Part shown: in pieces, positions 8,507 to 15,192 of the stretch
How the letters are laid out: the number at the start of each line of letters is the position of its first letter
Position numbering within the stretch: the stretch's first letter is position 1
Assembly (NCBI GenBank): GCA_035285595.1
Contig: JAYKGV010000021.1
Span: forward strand, 1 to 20,670
DNA length: 20,670 nucleotides
Direction of reading: 5' to 3'
From: VGJW01 sp035285595
GTDB lineage: Bacteria; Cyanobacteriota; Sericytochromatia; S15B-MN24; VGJW01
Made by a program: the position numbers and the translations under genes
Notes under the pieces: model-generated
What the model saw: only the letters and a program-made list of their open reading frames with translations
Database searches by the model: none
What the model was told of the DNA's origin: nothing

Positions 8507-9759
8507 GCCGGTTCCTCGCCGGCGAGAGCTGCCAGCGCCAGCTGCCTCGCATCGTCCCAGACGACAGAGGGATCCTCCCCGATGCGACCCGGGCCGGGAT
8601 CCTTGGCCGCCTCCAGTTGCGCACGCATCCATGCCTCACGGGCAGGCCCATCGAACTCGGCGACGAACGCCTCGAGCGCGCCACGCGGTCCCGTCGCCGC
8701 CACTCCCCCGGTGAACCCATCCCGAAGACGAAAGCGCAGCGGCAAGAGAATCAGAGAGTCAGGCATCAGGTCGTCCAGCAGCCTGCGCAAGGTGTCGAGA
8801 ACACCTCGTGGACCCAGGAAACTCCTGACGTCGTCTGCACCTGCAAGTACCACCCTCAGCAGCACTCCCCTTTCACCCACTTCGGCCACGACCTCCTTCG
8901 CACACTCTGCGAGAAGGGCTTGGACCAAGGGTAGATCCGCCCCATCGGGGACTTGCAACTCACGTTCCTCGAATCGCCATCGGTCCAAGGCATGGAAACG
9001 GGGTTCCTCGATGACCTCTCCATTGACCCTGCAGACGAGCGCACCTTTGGCCCCCCGTTCGGCAGGCTGGGGGCTCCGCCCCTGCAGGTTACCCGGATAG
9101 GCGACCCACGTATGGCCGTGGCGTTCAACCCTCCGCCGATGGACATGCCCGAGGGCCCAGTAATGATGGCCTGAACTCACCAGGTCTCGCAGGCTGCAGG
9201 GAGCATACGAGGCGTGTCCCGTGTCCCGGCCGAGATTGGCATGCAACAAGGCCACGTGGATGCCGGGGCCCTCGGGACGGGGGAAGCGCTCTGCCAGGTT
9301 TTCCGCCACATGACGCCCGGCATGGCTGAGGCCGTGAACGGTCGCGAGGAGAGTCCCGTCCCTATATACGGGCACGGAGGCGACGGTATCGCTCCCAAAG
9401 ACATACACCCCCTCTGGCCAGGCGCGCACGAGGCGAGTCTCATCCCCACCGTCGTGGTTGCCCCGGACGATGAAGACCCGACAGCCGGCGGCCGCAAGGC
9501 GGGCCGTGCCCTCGTACAGCTGCAGGCGCGCACGGACACCAGGGATGTCGGCGTCATGCAAATCCCCGGCAAGCAACAAGAACGCTGCCTCTTCCCGCAA
9601 GCACAGGGCAACCAGCGCATCCCACGCCTCAAGCGACGCGTCGGCCAAGGCCGTTGCCACACGGGGAGACCACGCGGACAGCCCGCGAAAAGGCGTATCC
9701 AGATGCAGATCGGCGGCGTGAACGAAGGAAAAGGTTGGCAAACCGGCGCTCCTTGTCAT
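8503..9759 (-). CDS. yhaO: YhaO/SbcD/Mre11-like DNA exonuclease
   Basis: This 418-residue calcineurin-like metallophosphoesterase belongs to the Mre11/SbcD DNA repair exonuclease group. All core metal motifs are visible: DLH (D17/H19 in FSFVHAADLHLDTPFRGL), GDLHD (65-69), GNHD (100-103), LLHAN (H173) and GHVH (204-207). The opening FVHAADLHLDTPF is characteristic of YhaO. The family uses two metal ions, usually Mn2+, to cut DNA ends and hairpins. The C-terminal 190 residues likely form the capping and ATPase-contact region. ATG 9759 is chosen because the fold begins soon after it and GGTAGG lies 4 nt upstream; the longer frame to 9822 adds a Pro/Cys-rich tail that overlaps the divergent gene. 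It is the first gene of a three-gene operon, followed by the YhaN-like ATPase through a GTGA overlap and then the methyltransferase. Confidence 0.9.
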   Translation of the reverse strand: MTRSAGLPTFSFVHAADLHLDTPFRGLSAWSPRVATALADASLEAWDALVALCLREEAAFLLLAGDLHDADIPGVRARLQLYEGTARLAAAGCRVFIVRGNHDGGDETRLVRAWPEGVYVFGSDTVASVPVYRDGTLLATVHGLSHAGRHVAENLAERFPRPEGPGIHVALLHANLGRDTGHASYAPCSLRDLVSSGHHYWALGHVHRRRVERHGHTWVAYPGNLQGRSPQPAERGAKGALVCRVNGEVIEEPRFHALDRWRFEERELQVPDGADLPLVQALLAECAKEVVAEVGERGVLLRVVLAGADDVRSFLGPRGVLDTLRRLLDDLMPDSLILLPLRFRLRDGFTGGVAATGPRGALEAFVAEFDGPAREAWMRAQLEAAKDPGPGRIGEDPSVVWDDARQLALAALAGEEPA

Positions 9760-9762
9760 CCA

Positions 9763-9809
9763 GCCTACCGAAGGGCAGGGCCGGCCACAACCCGGACTTC
9801 CGGGTAGGC
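9763..9809. promoter_or_regulatory. Nested inverted repeats between divergent nuclease operon and MBL gene
   Basis: The 57-bp gap between the two divergent starts is packed with symmetry. An inner 16-bp inverted repeat, ACCCGGA-CT-TCCGGGT, spans 9790-9805. A GGCCGGCC palindrome spans 9779-9786. An outer pair GCCTACC/GGTAGGC spans 9763-9769 and 9803-9809. The inner repeat looks like a dimeric repressor operator that could control both directions. The outer pair has a simpler explanation: both genes use GGTAGG as ribosome binding site in opposite directions. No clear promoter hexamers are visible. Confidence 0.4.
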
Positions 9810-9816
9810 ATGGAAC

Positions 9817-10626
9817 ATGCACGGACGCCTCATGGGATGGATCGGCCTGCTGTCCGGCTGCGCCAGCGTGACAGGAGTTGAGTCATCGGCCGTCCTTCCC
9901 AGGATCGGCTCGGCCTGGGTGGCCGACACCGGCTATGTCCGGGCTTTCGCGCTGGATGCCGGGGCCGATGCCGGAGTGGTCCTGATCGACGCCGGTAACG
10001 AGAAGGACGCGGCTGCGCTGATGCGGGTCCTCGCGGCGATGGGACGGACGGCGGCCGACGTGTCTGCGATTTTCCTGACCCACGGGCATGTCGACCACCT
10101 CGCGGGCTGCGAGGCCTTTCCCCGAGCGCAAGTATTGGCCATGGGCGCCGAAGTCCCCCTCATCCAGGGGGAGGTCGAGGCCCGCAGTCCCTTCGGGCGC
10201 AGCCCGCTAGGTTGCTTTTTCAGGCCCGATGGCGGCTTGCGTGTGTCACGTGGCCTCAGTGACAAGGAGGTGACGCGAATCGGTGATTTGAGGATCGAGG
10301 CTCACGCGGTACCCGGGCATACGGACGGCACCGCGGCATACCTCGTGGGTCCGCTCCTCTTCCTCGGAGACGCGGCTTATGCAGGTGCTGACGGACGCCT
10401 CGAAGGCCCTCGCTGGTTTTTCAGCCACGACACGGAACAGGGGACGAAGGCACTGGCTGCGTTGGCCCGGCGCCTCGACGACAGACCAGATCTTGAACTG
10501 TCCTGGCTCGTACCCTCCCATACGCCTGCGCTTCAGGGAGTGGCCGCACTAAGGGCGTGGGTGGAGCGTGCCCCACAGCACGAGAGAACTTTGAGAGGCC
10601 TTCAGACTCACATGACCCATTTATAG
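9817..10626 (+). CDS. Metallo-beta-lactamase-fold hydrolase, putative lipoprotein
   Basis: This 269-residue protein carries the MBL-fold metal motif THGHVDH (88-94), then H168 (PGHTDG), D185 (LGDAAY) and H235 (PSHTP). That is a full set of ligands for a two-zinc hydrolase of the glyoxalase II / MBL type. The substrate cannot be told; LIDAG at 57-61 and the HxHxDH set fit thioester, phosphodiester or lactone hydrolases. The N-terminus MHGRLMGWIGLLSGC ends in a lipobox-like LSGC (Cys15). The hydrophobic core is short, so export is likely but not certain. The ATG at 9817 has GTAGG 8 nt upstream; Met6 (9832) is an alternative. It is divergent from the nuclease operon across a 57-bp region with inverted repeats, so shared regulation is possible. 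Any functional link to DNA processing is speculative. Confidence 0.85.
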   Translation: MHGRLMGWIGLLSGCASVTGVESSAVLPRIGSAWVADTGYVRAFALDAGADAGVVLIDAGNEKDAAALMRVLAAMGRTAADVSAIFLTHGHVDHLAGCEAFPRAQVLAMGAEVPLIQGEVEARSPFGRSPLGCFFRPDGGLRVSRGLSDKEVTRIGDLRIEAHAVPGHTDGTAAYLVGPLLFLGDAAYAGADGRLEGPRWFFSHDTEQGTKALAALARRLDDRPDLELSWLVPSHTPALQGVAALRAWVERAPQHERTLRGLQTHMTHL

Positions 10627-10767
10627 TAACTAGACATTTGTTCAACTACCATCTCATGTCGCACGTGAAAGTAGAATGGCCGCCCCAGACCAAGTCGCAT
10701 CGGTCCATCGTCTTGAGGCGAGGACCTCGTCAGCAACTTCTCCAGCCACGGGGTAAAGGGAGCAAGT

Positions 10768-10929
10768 ATGGAGTCCCCGCTGCCCCATCCGTTGGTTGCC
10801 CCTGCCAAGGCGGCGCCGACACGGCTCGCGCCGATACCGCAGCGCATCCAGGGGCCGTCGGACGGATTCCCCGATGTGAATACCGCCGCTACGATGATGT
10901 GGCACCTCTCATCATGCTTGCCCCGGTAG
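10768..10929 (+). CDS. Possible small protein, 53 residues
   Basis: This short frame starts at the ATG at 10768 with a good ribosome binding site (GGGAG, about 6 nt spacing) and ends with TAG at 10929. It lies in an otherwise gene-free stretch between the MBL gene and the PP2C-like gene. The product is Pro/Ala-rich at its N-terminus (MESPLPHPLVAPAKAAPTRL) and ends in MWHLSSCLPR. No domain, signal peptide or membrane helix is evident. The PP2C-like start lies 28 nt downstream, so the two would be translated from one mRNA. I rely mainly on the ribosome binding site and position; it could be chance in a GC-rich leader. Confidence 0.4.
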   Translation: MESPLPHPLVAPAKAAPTRLAPIPQRIQGPSDGFPDVNTAATMMWHLSSCLPR

Positions 10930-10957
10930 CGAACGTGGAAAACCGGAGATCCTTGCG

Positions 10958-11749
10958 GTGACTTGGCGCACGGTAGGCGCGGCCGTGGCAGGCCAGGCTC
11001 ACGAATCCTCGCGACAGCCCGGCCGTCACGCCTTTGCCGTCAGACATTTTCCGTGGGCTCCTGGAGGACCGGTCGTGGTGCTCGTGGCCGCGGACGGCTC
11101 TGCTGCGGTCCCAAGGGGCGGAGAGGGTGCAAGGCTCGCGGTGAGAGCTGCGGTCGCCCACGCCGAGGATGCCTTGGCGACTGGACGATGGCATGGCGAG
11201 GAGACCATGCGGTCCTGTTTTGCCGTGGCGAGGCTTCAGTTGATGGCCGAGGCGGCCACCTTCGGGCAGCCTCTGAGTGATTTGGCGTGCACTTTGCTGA
11301 TGGCCGTTCTTGGTCGTCAGATGACCTTATTGGGCCAGATCGGTGATGGCGCGATGGTGCTCGCCTCTCACCATGACGAAACACTTTACGTGCCAATTCG
11401 ACCGCAACTCGGCGATGGTGAAGGAGTGACGACGCGCCTGACGGACGAGGGCGCCGTAGGCTTGCTGCAGATCCGGGAGTTTCCAGAGCCCGCGCGGCAC
11501 GCGGCTGTCTTCACCCCCGGCCTCAGGCGGCTGGCCTTGCGCTGGGGAGACGAGGTAGGCCACAAGCCTTTCTTCCAGCCCTTCTTCGATGTGCTGCAGA
11601 CCGCGGAAGATGGCGACCAAGCGAGGTTGGATGACGCGTTGGCCACCTTTCTGCGCAGCCCCACGGTCAGGCAAAGGACGGAAGACGACGTGACGCTGCT
11701 GGTTGCAAGTTGGACAGGCTTCCCGCCCCCCATCTTGCCGGGGGAATAG
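10958..11749 (+). CDS. PP2C-like phosphatase domain protein, probably catalytically impaired
   Basis: This 263-residue protein resembles the bacterial PP2C_2 serine/threonine phosphatase family. WRTVGAAVAGQAH opens the fold, followed by VAADGSA (D46), CTLLMAVL, GQIGDGAMVL (127-134), the VFTPGLRRLAL segment and RTEDDVTLLVA (D243/D244). Two positions that normally hold metal-binding Asp appear changed. His24 (PGRHAF) stands where relatives have CQDA, and Pro187 (FTPGL) stands where they have TDGL. Two other Asp sites remain. It may be a weak phosphatase or a pseudophosphatase that binds phosphoproteins; this alignment is by eye. GTG 10958 is chosen because GGAG lies 9 nt upstream. No kinase or von Willebrand A gene, the usual PP2C_2 neighbours, is in the window. 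It ends 23 bp from the convergent ABC transporter gene. Confidence 0.78.
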   Translation: MTWRTVGAAVAGQAHESSRQPGRHAFAVRHFPWAPGGPVVVLVAADGSAAVPRGGEGARLAVRAAVAHAEDALATGRWHGEETMRSCFAVARLQLMAEAATFGQPLSDLACTLLMAVLGRQMTLLGQIGDGAMVLASHHDETLYVPIRPQLGDGEGVTTRLTDEGAVGLLQIREFPEPARHAAVFTPGLRRLALRWGDEVGHKPFFQPFFDVLQTAEDGDQARLDDALATFLRSPTVRQRTEDDVTLLVASWTGFPPPILPGE

Positions 11750-11772
11750 AGTCTCTCCCGAACGTAATTGCT

Positions 11773-13347
11773 TCAGGGGCGGTCGGCAGAAACGGACTGA
11801 CGCCAACTCCGAACCACGATTTCGGGCGCGAGGCGCTCGTGGTCCACGGCATCGTTCAGGCGCCGCATGGTCGTCCCGTCGATTCGTCCGGCCAGAACGG
11901 CCAGCGATGGCGCCAACTGCGGATGCCGGGCAAGGGCAGCGCTGCGATGGACGTAGGCCGCCTCGTAGGGAGGAAATCCCTTGCGATCGTCCAGGAGCTG
12001 GACGAACCCCATCCGCCTGATGATGCCGTCCGTTGCATTACCGGCCACGAGGTCGAGTTGCCCGTCGGCCAAGGCGCGGTAGGTCAGGGCGAGTTCCATT
12101 TCACGGGGTGCTCTCGCCGGACGGAATCCGTAGGTACCCGACAGGACCCCCCAGCCGTCCGAACGACCCATGAAATCTTGCCCGAAGCCGAGACGCCAGG
12201 ACGGCACCAGAGGGGATACCTCGGAAATGGTGGTCAACCCGTGACGCTTTGCGGTCTCGGAGCGGACGAGAATCGCAAAGGTGTTGTCGAAGCCCAGAGG
12301 TTCGCTCCATGCCAAGCTCCACTTGCTTTTGTAGGCCTCTTGCAAGCTGACCCGCATGGCGGGCGCCGCCGGTCGATCCTGCCGTCTGAGGATCCCCTGC
12401 CAGGCCGTGCCGGTGTACTCAGGGTACACATCGATGTCCCCAGCCACGAGGGCCTGATGAGCGAGACTGCCGCCCAGCTCGAAACGCCGGCGCACCCGGG
12501 CACCACGGGCCTCGAGCTCCTGGGCAAGCAACTCGCCCAGCAAGAGTTGCTCCGTGAAATCCTTGGCGCCCACCGTGATGAGAGGTGTCTGGATCGGACG
12601 TCCCGCAGCCCAGACGCCCGCACCGAGCACAATCAGGCCGACGAACCAGACCCAGGGGCGACGCCCGCCCCCGCCCGAGGACGGACGGGCGAGACGACGC
12701 GTCACGAGGGCTTGCACGGCCCCCAGGAGCCCATCCAGGAGCAAGGCGAGGACGGCGACTCCTCCTGCCCCGGCGAGGATGAGATCCTGATCCCCTAGGC
12801 GCAATCCTCGGAAAATGGACTTGCCGAGGCCCCCGGCGTCTATGGCCGCAGCCACGGTAGCCGTCGCCACCGTCAGGACCGTCGCGACGCGGATGCCCGC
12901 GAGCACGGTGGGCAGTGCAAGCGGGAGCTCGACACGCCAGAAGCGTTGGCGCGGAGTCATCCCCATGGCCATCGCTGCCTCTCGCAACAGAGGATCGACT
13001 CCTCGCAAGCCCTCTACCGTGTTGCGCAGGATCGGAAGGATGGCGTAAAGAACGAGCGCCGTGACGGCCGTGCCCGTGCCTAGGCCTCCCACGAGCCGCA
13101 CTCCGGCAACGGACACATCCAAGGGCATCAGGAACCCGAATAGCGCGAGACTGGGGATGGTCTGGGCGAGGTTGGCCAAGGACATCGCAACCCGCTGCAT
13201 GCGGGGACGCCCGGCGGAGAAGACTCCGAGCGGCAGAGCCAGCAGCAGGGCCAGAGCCATCGCCGCCCCGACGAGCAGCACATGCTCGACCATCTGGGAC
13301 ACATAGGAAGCATCGCGCACCAGCGCGCCGAAGGATGAACCGTTCAT
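11773..13347 (-). CDS. Fused ABC permease / substrate-binding protein, glycine betaine/choline type
   Basis: This 524-residue fusion serves a compatible-solute ABC importer of the OpuC/OsmF kind. Residues 1-220 form the permease, with several membrane helices and the EAA loop EAAMAMGMTPRQRFWRVELP (about 123-142) that contacts the ATPase. A further membrane helix (about 232-249) leads to an OpuAC-type binding domain from about 256. That domain contains ITVGAKDFTEQLLLGELLA and DIDVYPEYTGTAW, both typical of quaternary-amine-binding proteins. The binding domain should face outside, anchored beside the channel. Likely substrates are glycine betaine, choline, carnitine or a similar osmolyte; the sequence does not decide. 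The ATG at 13347 overlaps the stop of the ATPase gene as ATGA, so the two are translationally coupled. The longer frame to 13407 is within the ATPase gene and is rejected. Confidence 0.9.
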   Translation of the reverse strand: MNGSSFGALVRDASYVSQMVEHVLLVGAAMALALLLALPLGVFSAGRPRMQRVAMSLANLAQTIPSLALFGFLMPLDVSVAGVRLVGGLGTGTAVTALVLYAILPILRNTVEGLRGVDPLLREAAMAMGMTPRQRFWRVELPLALPTVLAGIRVATVLTVATATVAAAIDAGGLGKSIFRGLRLGDQDLILAGAGGVAVLALLLDGLLGAVQALVTRRLARPSSGGGGRRPWVWFVGLIVLGAGVWAAGRPIQTPLITVGAKDFTEQLLLGELLAQELEARGARVRRRFELGGSLAHQALVAGDIDVYPEYTGTAWQGILRRQDRPAAPAMRVSLQEAYKSKWSLAWSEPLGFDNTFAILVRSETAKRHGLTTISEVSPLVPSWRLGFGQDFMGRSDGWGVLSGTYGFRPARAPREMELALTYRALADGQLDLVAGNATDGIIRRMGFVQLLDDRKGFPPYEAAYVHRSAALARHPQLAPSLAVLAGRIDGTTMRRLNDAVDHERLAPEIVVRSWRQSVSADRP

Positions 13348-14093
13348 ACCCCCGGCACCGAGGGTTGCAGGCCTTCCGCAAAGGCTCTCGCTTCGGGATG
13401 CTCGCAAGCCGGCAGGCCCGCCGGGGAACCGAGATACGCAAGCCGACCTTCGTGCAGCAAGGCGAGCTGATCCGCAAGCCTCACGGCCTCTTGGACGTCA
13501 TGCGTCACGAGGATGATGGTCTTGCCCAGATCACGGGTGATCCGGCGGAAATCCAGCTGCAGCTGCCGGCGCACCAGGGGGTCCAAGGCGCTGAACGGCT
13601 CGTCGAGCAGCAAGACCGGAGGATCGGCGCAGAGCGCACGGGCAATGGACACCCGCTGCCGCTGGCCACCGGACAGATCTCGGGGCATCCGTTCAAGGAC
13701 CTCCGCAGGGTCAAGCCCCGTGCGCTCGAGCAATTCAGGGACACGGCTGCGGATGCGATCCTCGGACCAGCCCAGCAGGCGAGGCACGACCGCCACATTG
13801 TCGCGAACAGACATGTGGGGAAACAGAGCGGCCTCTTGCAGGACATAACCCACGCGACGCCGCAGCAGGATGGGATCCCACCCCGTCGTCGGTCGTCCGC
13901 CCACTTTGACCTCACCCGAGGTGGGGAAAGCCAAGGCATTGACGAGACGCATCAGCGTGGATTTGCCGCAGCCCGAGCGCCCAAGGAGCACCAGGGCCTC
14001 GCCGGGAGGCAAATCCAGCGTGACACCACGCAGGACCGGGGGGTACCCCGGATGCGCGAAGACCACCTCGCGAAACTGCACGGATTCGGCCAA
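13344..14093 (-). CDS. ABC transporter ATPase, glycine betaine/choline type
   Basis: This 249-residue nucleotide-binding subunit powers the importer encoded by the overlapping downstream gene. Walker A GRSGCGKST (38-46), Q-loop Q86, signature LSGGQ (140-144), Walker B VLLLDEP (160-166) and H-loop THD (H198) are all intact. There is no C-terminal CBS pair, which the longer OpuCA/OpuAA relatives use to sense ionic strength. The frame stays open up to 14291, but the family homology begins at SVQFREVVF. I choose the TTG at 14093, which has GAGG 7 nt upstream; the GTG five codons later has no ribosome binding site. It is first in a two-gene operon and divergent from the SPFH lipoprotein gene across 157 bp. 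Confidence 0.9.
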   Translation of the reverse strand: MAESVQFREVVFAHPGYPPVLRGVTLDLPPGEALVLLGRSGCGKSTLMRLVNALAFPTSGEVKVGGRPTTGWDPILLRRRVGYVLQEAALFPHMSVRDNVAVVPRLLGWSEDRIRSRVPELLERTGLDPAEVLERMPRDLSGGQRQRVSIARALCADPPVLLLDEPFSALDPLVRRQLQLDFRRITRDLGKTIILVTHDVQEAVRLADQLALLHEGRLAYLGSPAGLPACEHPEARAFAEGLQPSVPGV

Positions 14094-14187
14094 GGAAAAT
14101 CCTCGTCGGGAAAGGGTAATGCAGCGGTTCCTCAAGTCAGCATAACGCAGGTCGGCGTGCACGACGCCCGTGAGCCACGGCAAACGT

Positions 14188-14243
14188 TTGACCCGGATTC
14201 CGACGGGGATGAAAAGACGGGGGCCAGGACATGGCCCGGGAGG
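14188..14243 (+). promoter_or_regulatory. Possible promoter, hairpin and ribosome binding site of the SPFH gene
   Basis: TTGACC (14188-14193) fits a -35 element; 17 bp further a poor -10 (GAAAAG) follows. A 6-bp hairpin GGGCCA-ggaca-TGGCCC (14221-14237) sits directly against the ribosome binding site GGGAGG (14238-14243), which is 7 nt before the chosen GTG start. The hairpin could modulate access to the site. The ribosome binding site is solid; promoter and hairpin function are guesses. Confidence 0.3.
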
Positions 14244-14250
14244 TTCCGAC

Positions 14251-15159
14251 GTGCCGCGATTCCCCTTGCTGTCCGCCTTGATGGCCGCCATCTTGACGAC
14301 AGGTTGCGTCTCTTATGTGAGGCAAGGCCACGTAGGCCTGCTCGTCGATGACTTCACCGGGGAGATCAAGCAGGTCCAAGATCCGGGGTTGCGCTTCGCG
14401 ATCCCGCTTCGCGAACACATCGTCGAATATCCCGTGATCGTGCAGCAGTACGTGATGGTGCGCCGTGGCGAGCGTGGCGACTTCGAAGGCGACGACGGAG
14501 TCAGGGTGAACTCGCTCGAGGGCCTCACCTTCGTCGTGGACGCCTCCGTCGAATTCGTCGTCCGGAGCAAACAGGACGTGGCTCCTCTCTACCAGCGTTA
14601 TGGCTTGCCTTTTGACGACATCGTGGAAGGGTACTACCGCAGTCGCTTCAAGGCTGCGCTGACCACGGCCATCGCCTCCTTGCCCCTCAATGAGGCCATC
14701 TCCGGCGAAGGGCGCCGCAAAGTGGAGGCCATGGCGCTTGCCGACCTGCGCAGGACGATGGAAACGGACCACATCGAGCTGCACGCCGTCCTCATCCGAG
14801 CCGTCTACTTACCTGAAGCCATTTCCCACGCCATCTCGGACAAGACGCGTGCGGAAAATGACCTCGAACGGGCCCGCACGGTGGCACGCCAGAAGGTCGT
14901 CGAAGCCGAAGCCGCCGCCCAAGCACACATCGTGGCGGCAGAGGGCGAGGCCAAGGCCAGGCTGATTCGCGCCGAGGCCGAGGCCAAGGCCAACTTGGCC
15001 GTGTCGAGGTCCCTGACAGACAAGCTCATTCGCAAGGCCTACGTCGACAAACTGAGTGACAAGCTTCGCCTGGTCGTGCCGCCGGGGGCCCTCTACAACC
15101 TGCACGACATCTTGCCGGCAGACGAAGCGATCAAGGCTCCGTCCGGTCCTCGCAGGTAA
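14251..15159 (+). CDS. Band 7 / SPFH (prohibitin-like) lipoprotein
   Basis: This 302-residue protein has the prohibitin/band-7 pattern. HVGLLVDDFTGE and DPGLRFAIPLREHIVEYP open the SPFH domain (about 25-190). A long charged Ala/Glu-rich helix follows (about 193-255, containing ARQKVVEAEAAAQAHI), which in this family drives ring or filament assembly. The membrane anchor is unusual: in place of a plain N-terminal helix it has PRFPLLSALMAAILTTGC, a lipoprotein signal with lipobox and Cys19. GTG 14251 is chosen for its strong GGGAGG at 7 nt and for a correctly sized signal; a frame from GTG 14170 lacks a ribosome binding site and would bury the signal. The role is probably membrane-domain scaffolding or protease control, as in relatives. 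It converges with the DUF3047 gene at a shared hairpin. Confidence 0.85.
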   Translation: MPRFPLLSALMAAILTTGCVSYVRQGHVGLLVDDFTGEIKQVQDPGLRFAIPLREHIVEYPVIVQQYVMVRRGERGDFEGDDGVRVNSLEGLTFVVDASVEFVVRSKQDVAPLYQRYGLPFDDIVEGYYRSRFKAALTTAIASLPLNEAISGEGRRKVEAMALADLRRTMETDHIELHAVLIRAVYLPEAISHAISDKTRAENDLERARTVARQKVVEAEAAAQAHIVAAEGEAKARLIRAEAEAKANLAVSRSLTDKLIRKAYVDKLSDKLRLVVPPGALYNLHDILPADEAIKAPSGPRR

Positions 15160-15192
15160 GTCCGTAAGGACACCGACCGCTCCTAACGGACT
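15159..15192. terminator. Hairpin shared by two convergent genes, possible bidirectional terminator
   Basis: A 12-bp stem with a single A-A mismatch (AGTCCGTAAGGA / TCCTAACGGACT) closes a 10-nt loop. The left arm begins at the last base of the SPFH gene's TAA (15157-15159), and the right arm contains the TAG of the DUF3047 gene (15183-15185). The position between convergent stops suits a bidirectional terminator. Neither side has a T-run, so intrinsic termination is uncertain; mRNA 3'-end protection is an alternative. Confidence 0.45.

Noticed and set aside
10608..10847. Minus-strand 79-codon frame between the MBL and PP2C-like genes
   Set aside because: It has no ribosome binding site and overlaps the MBL 3' end; the plus-strand small frame has better signals.
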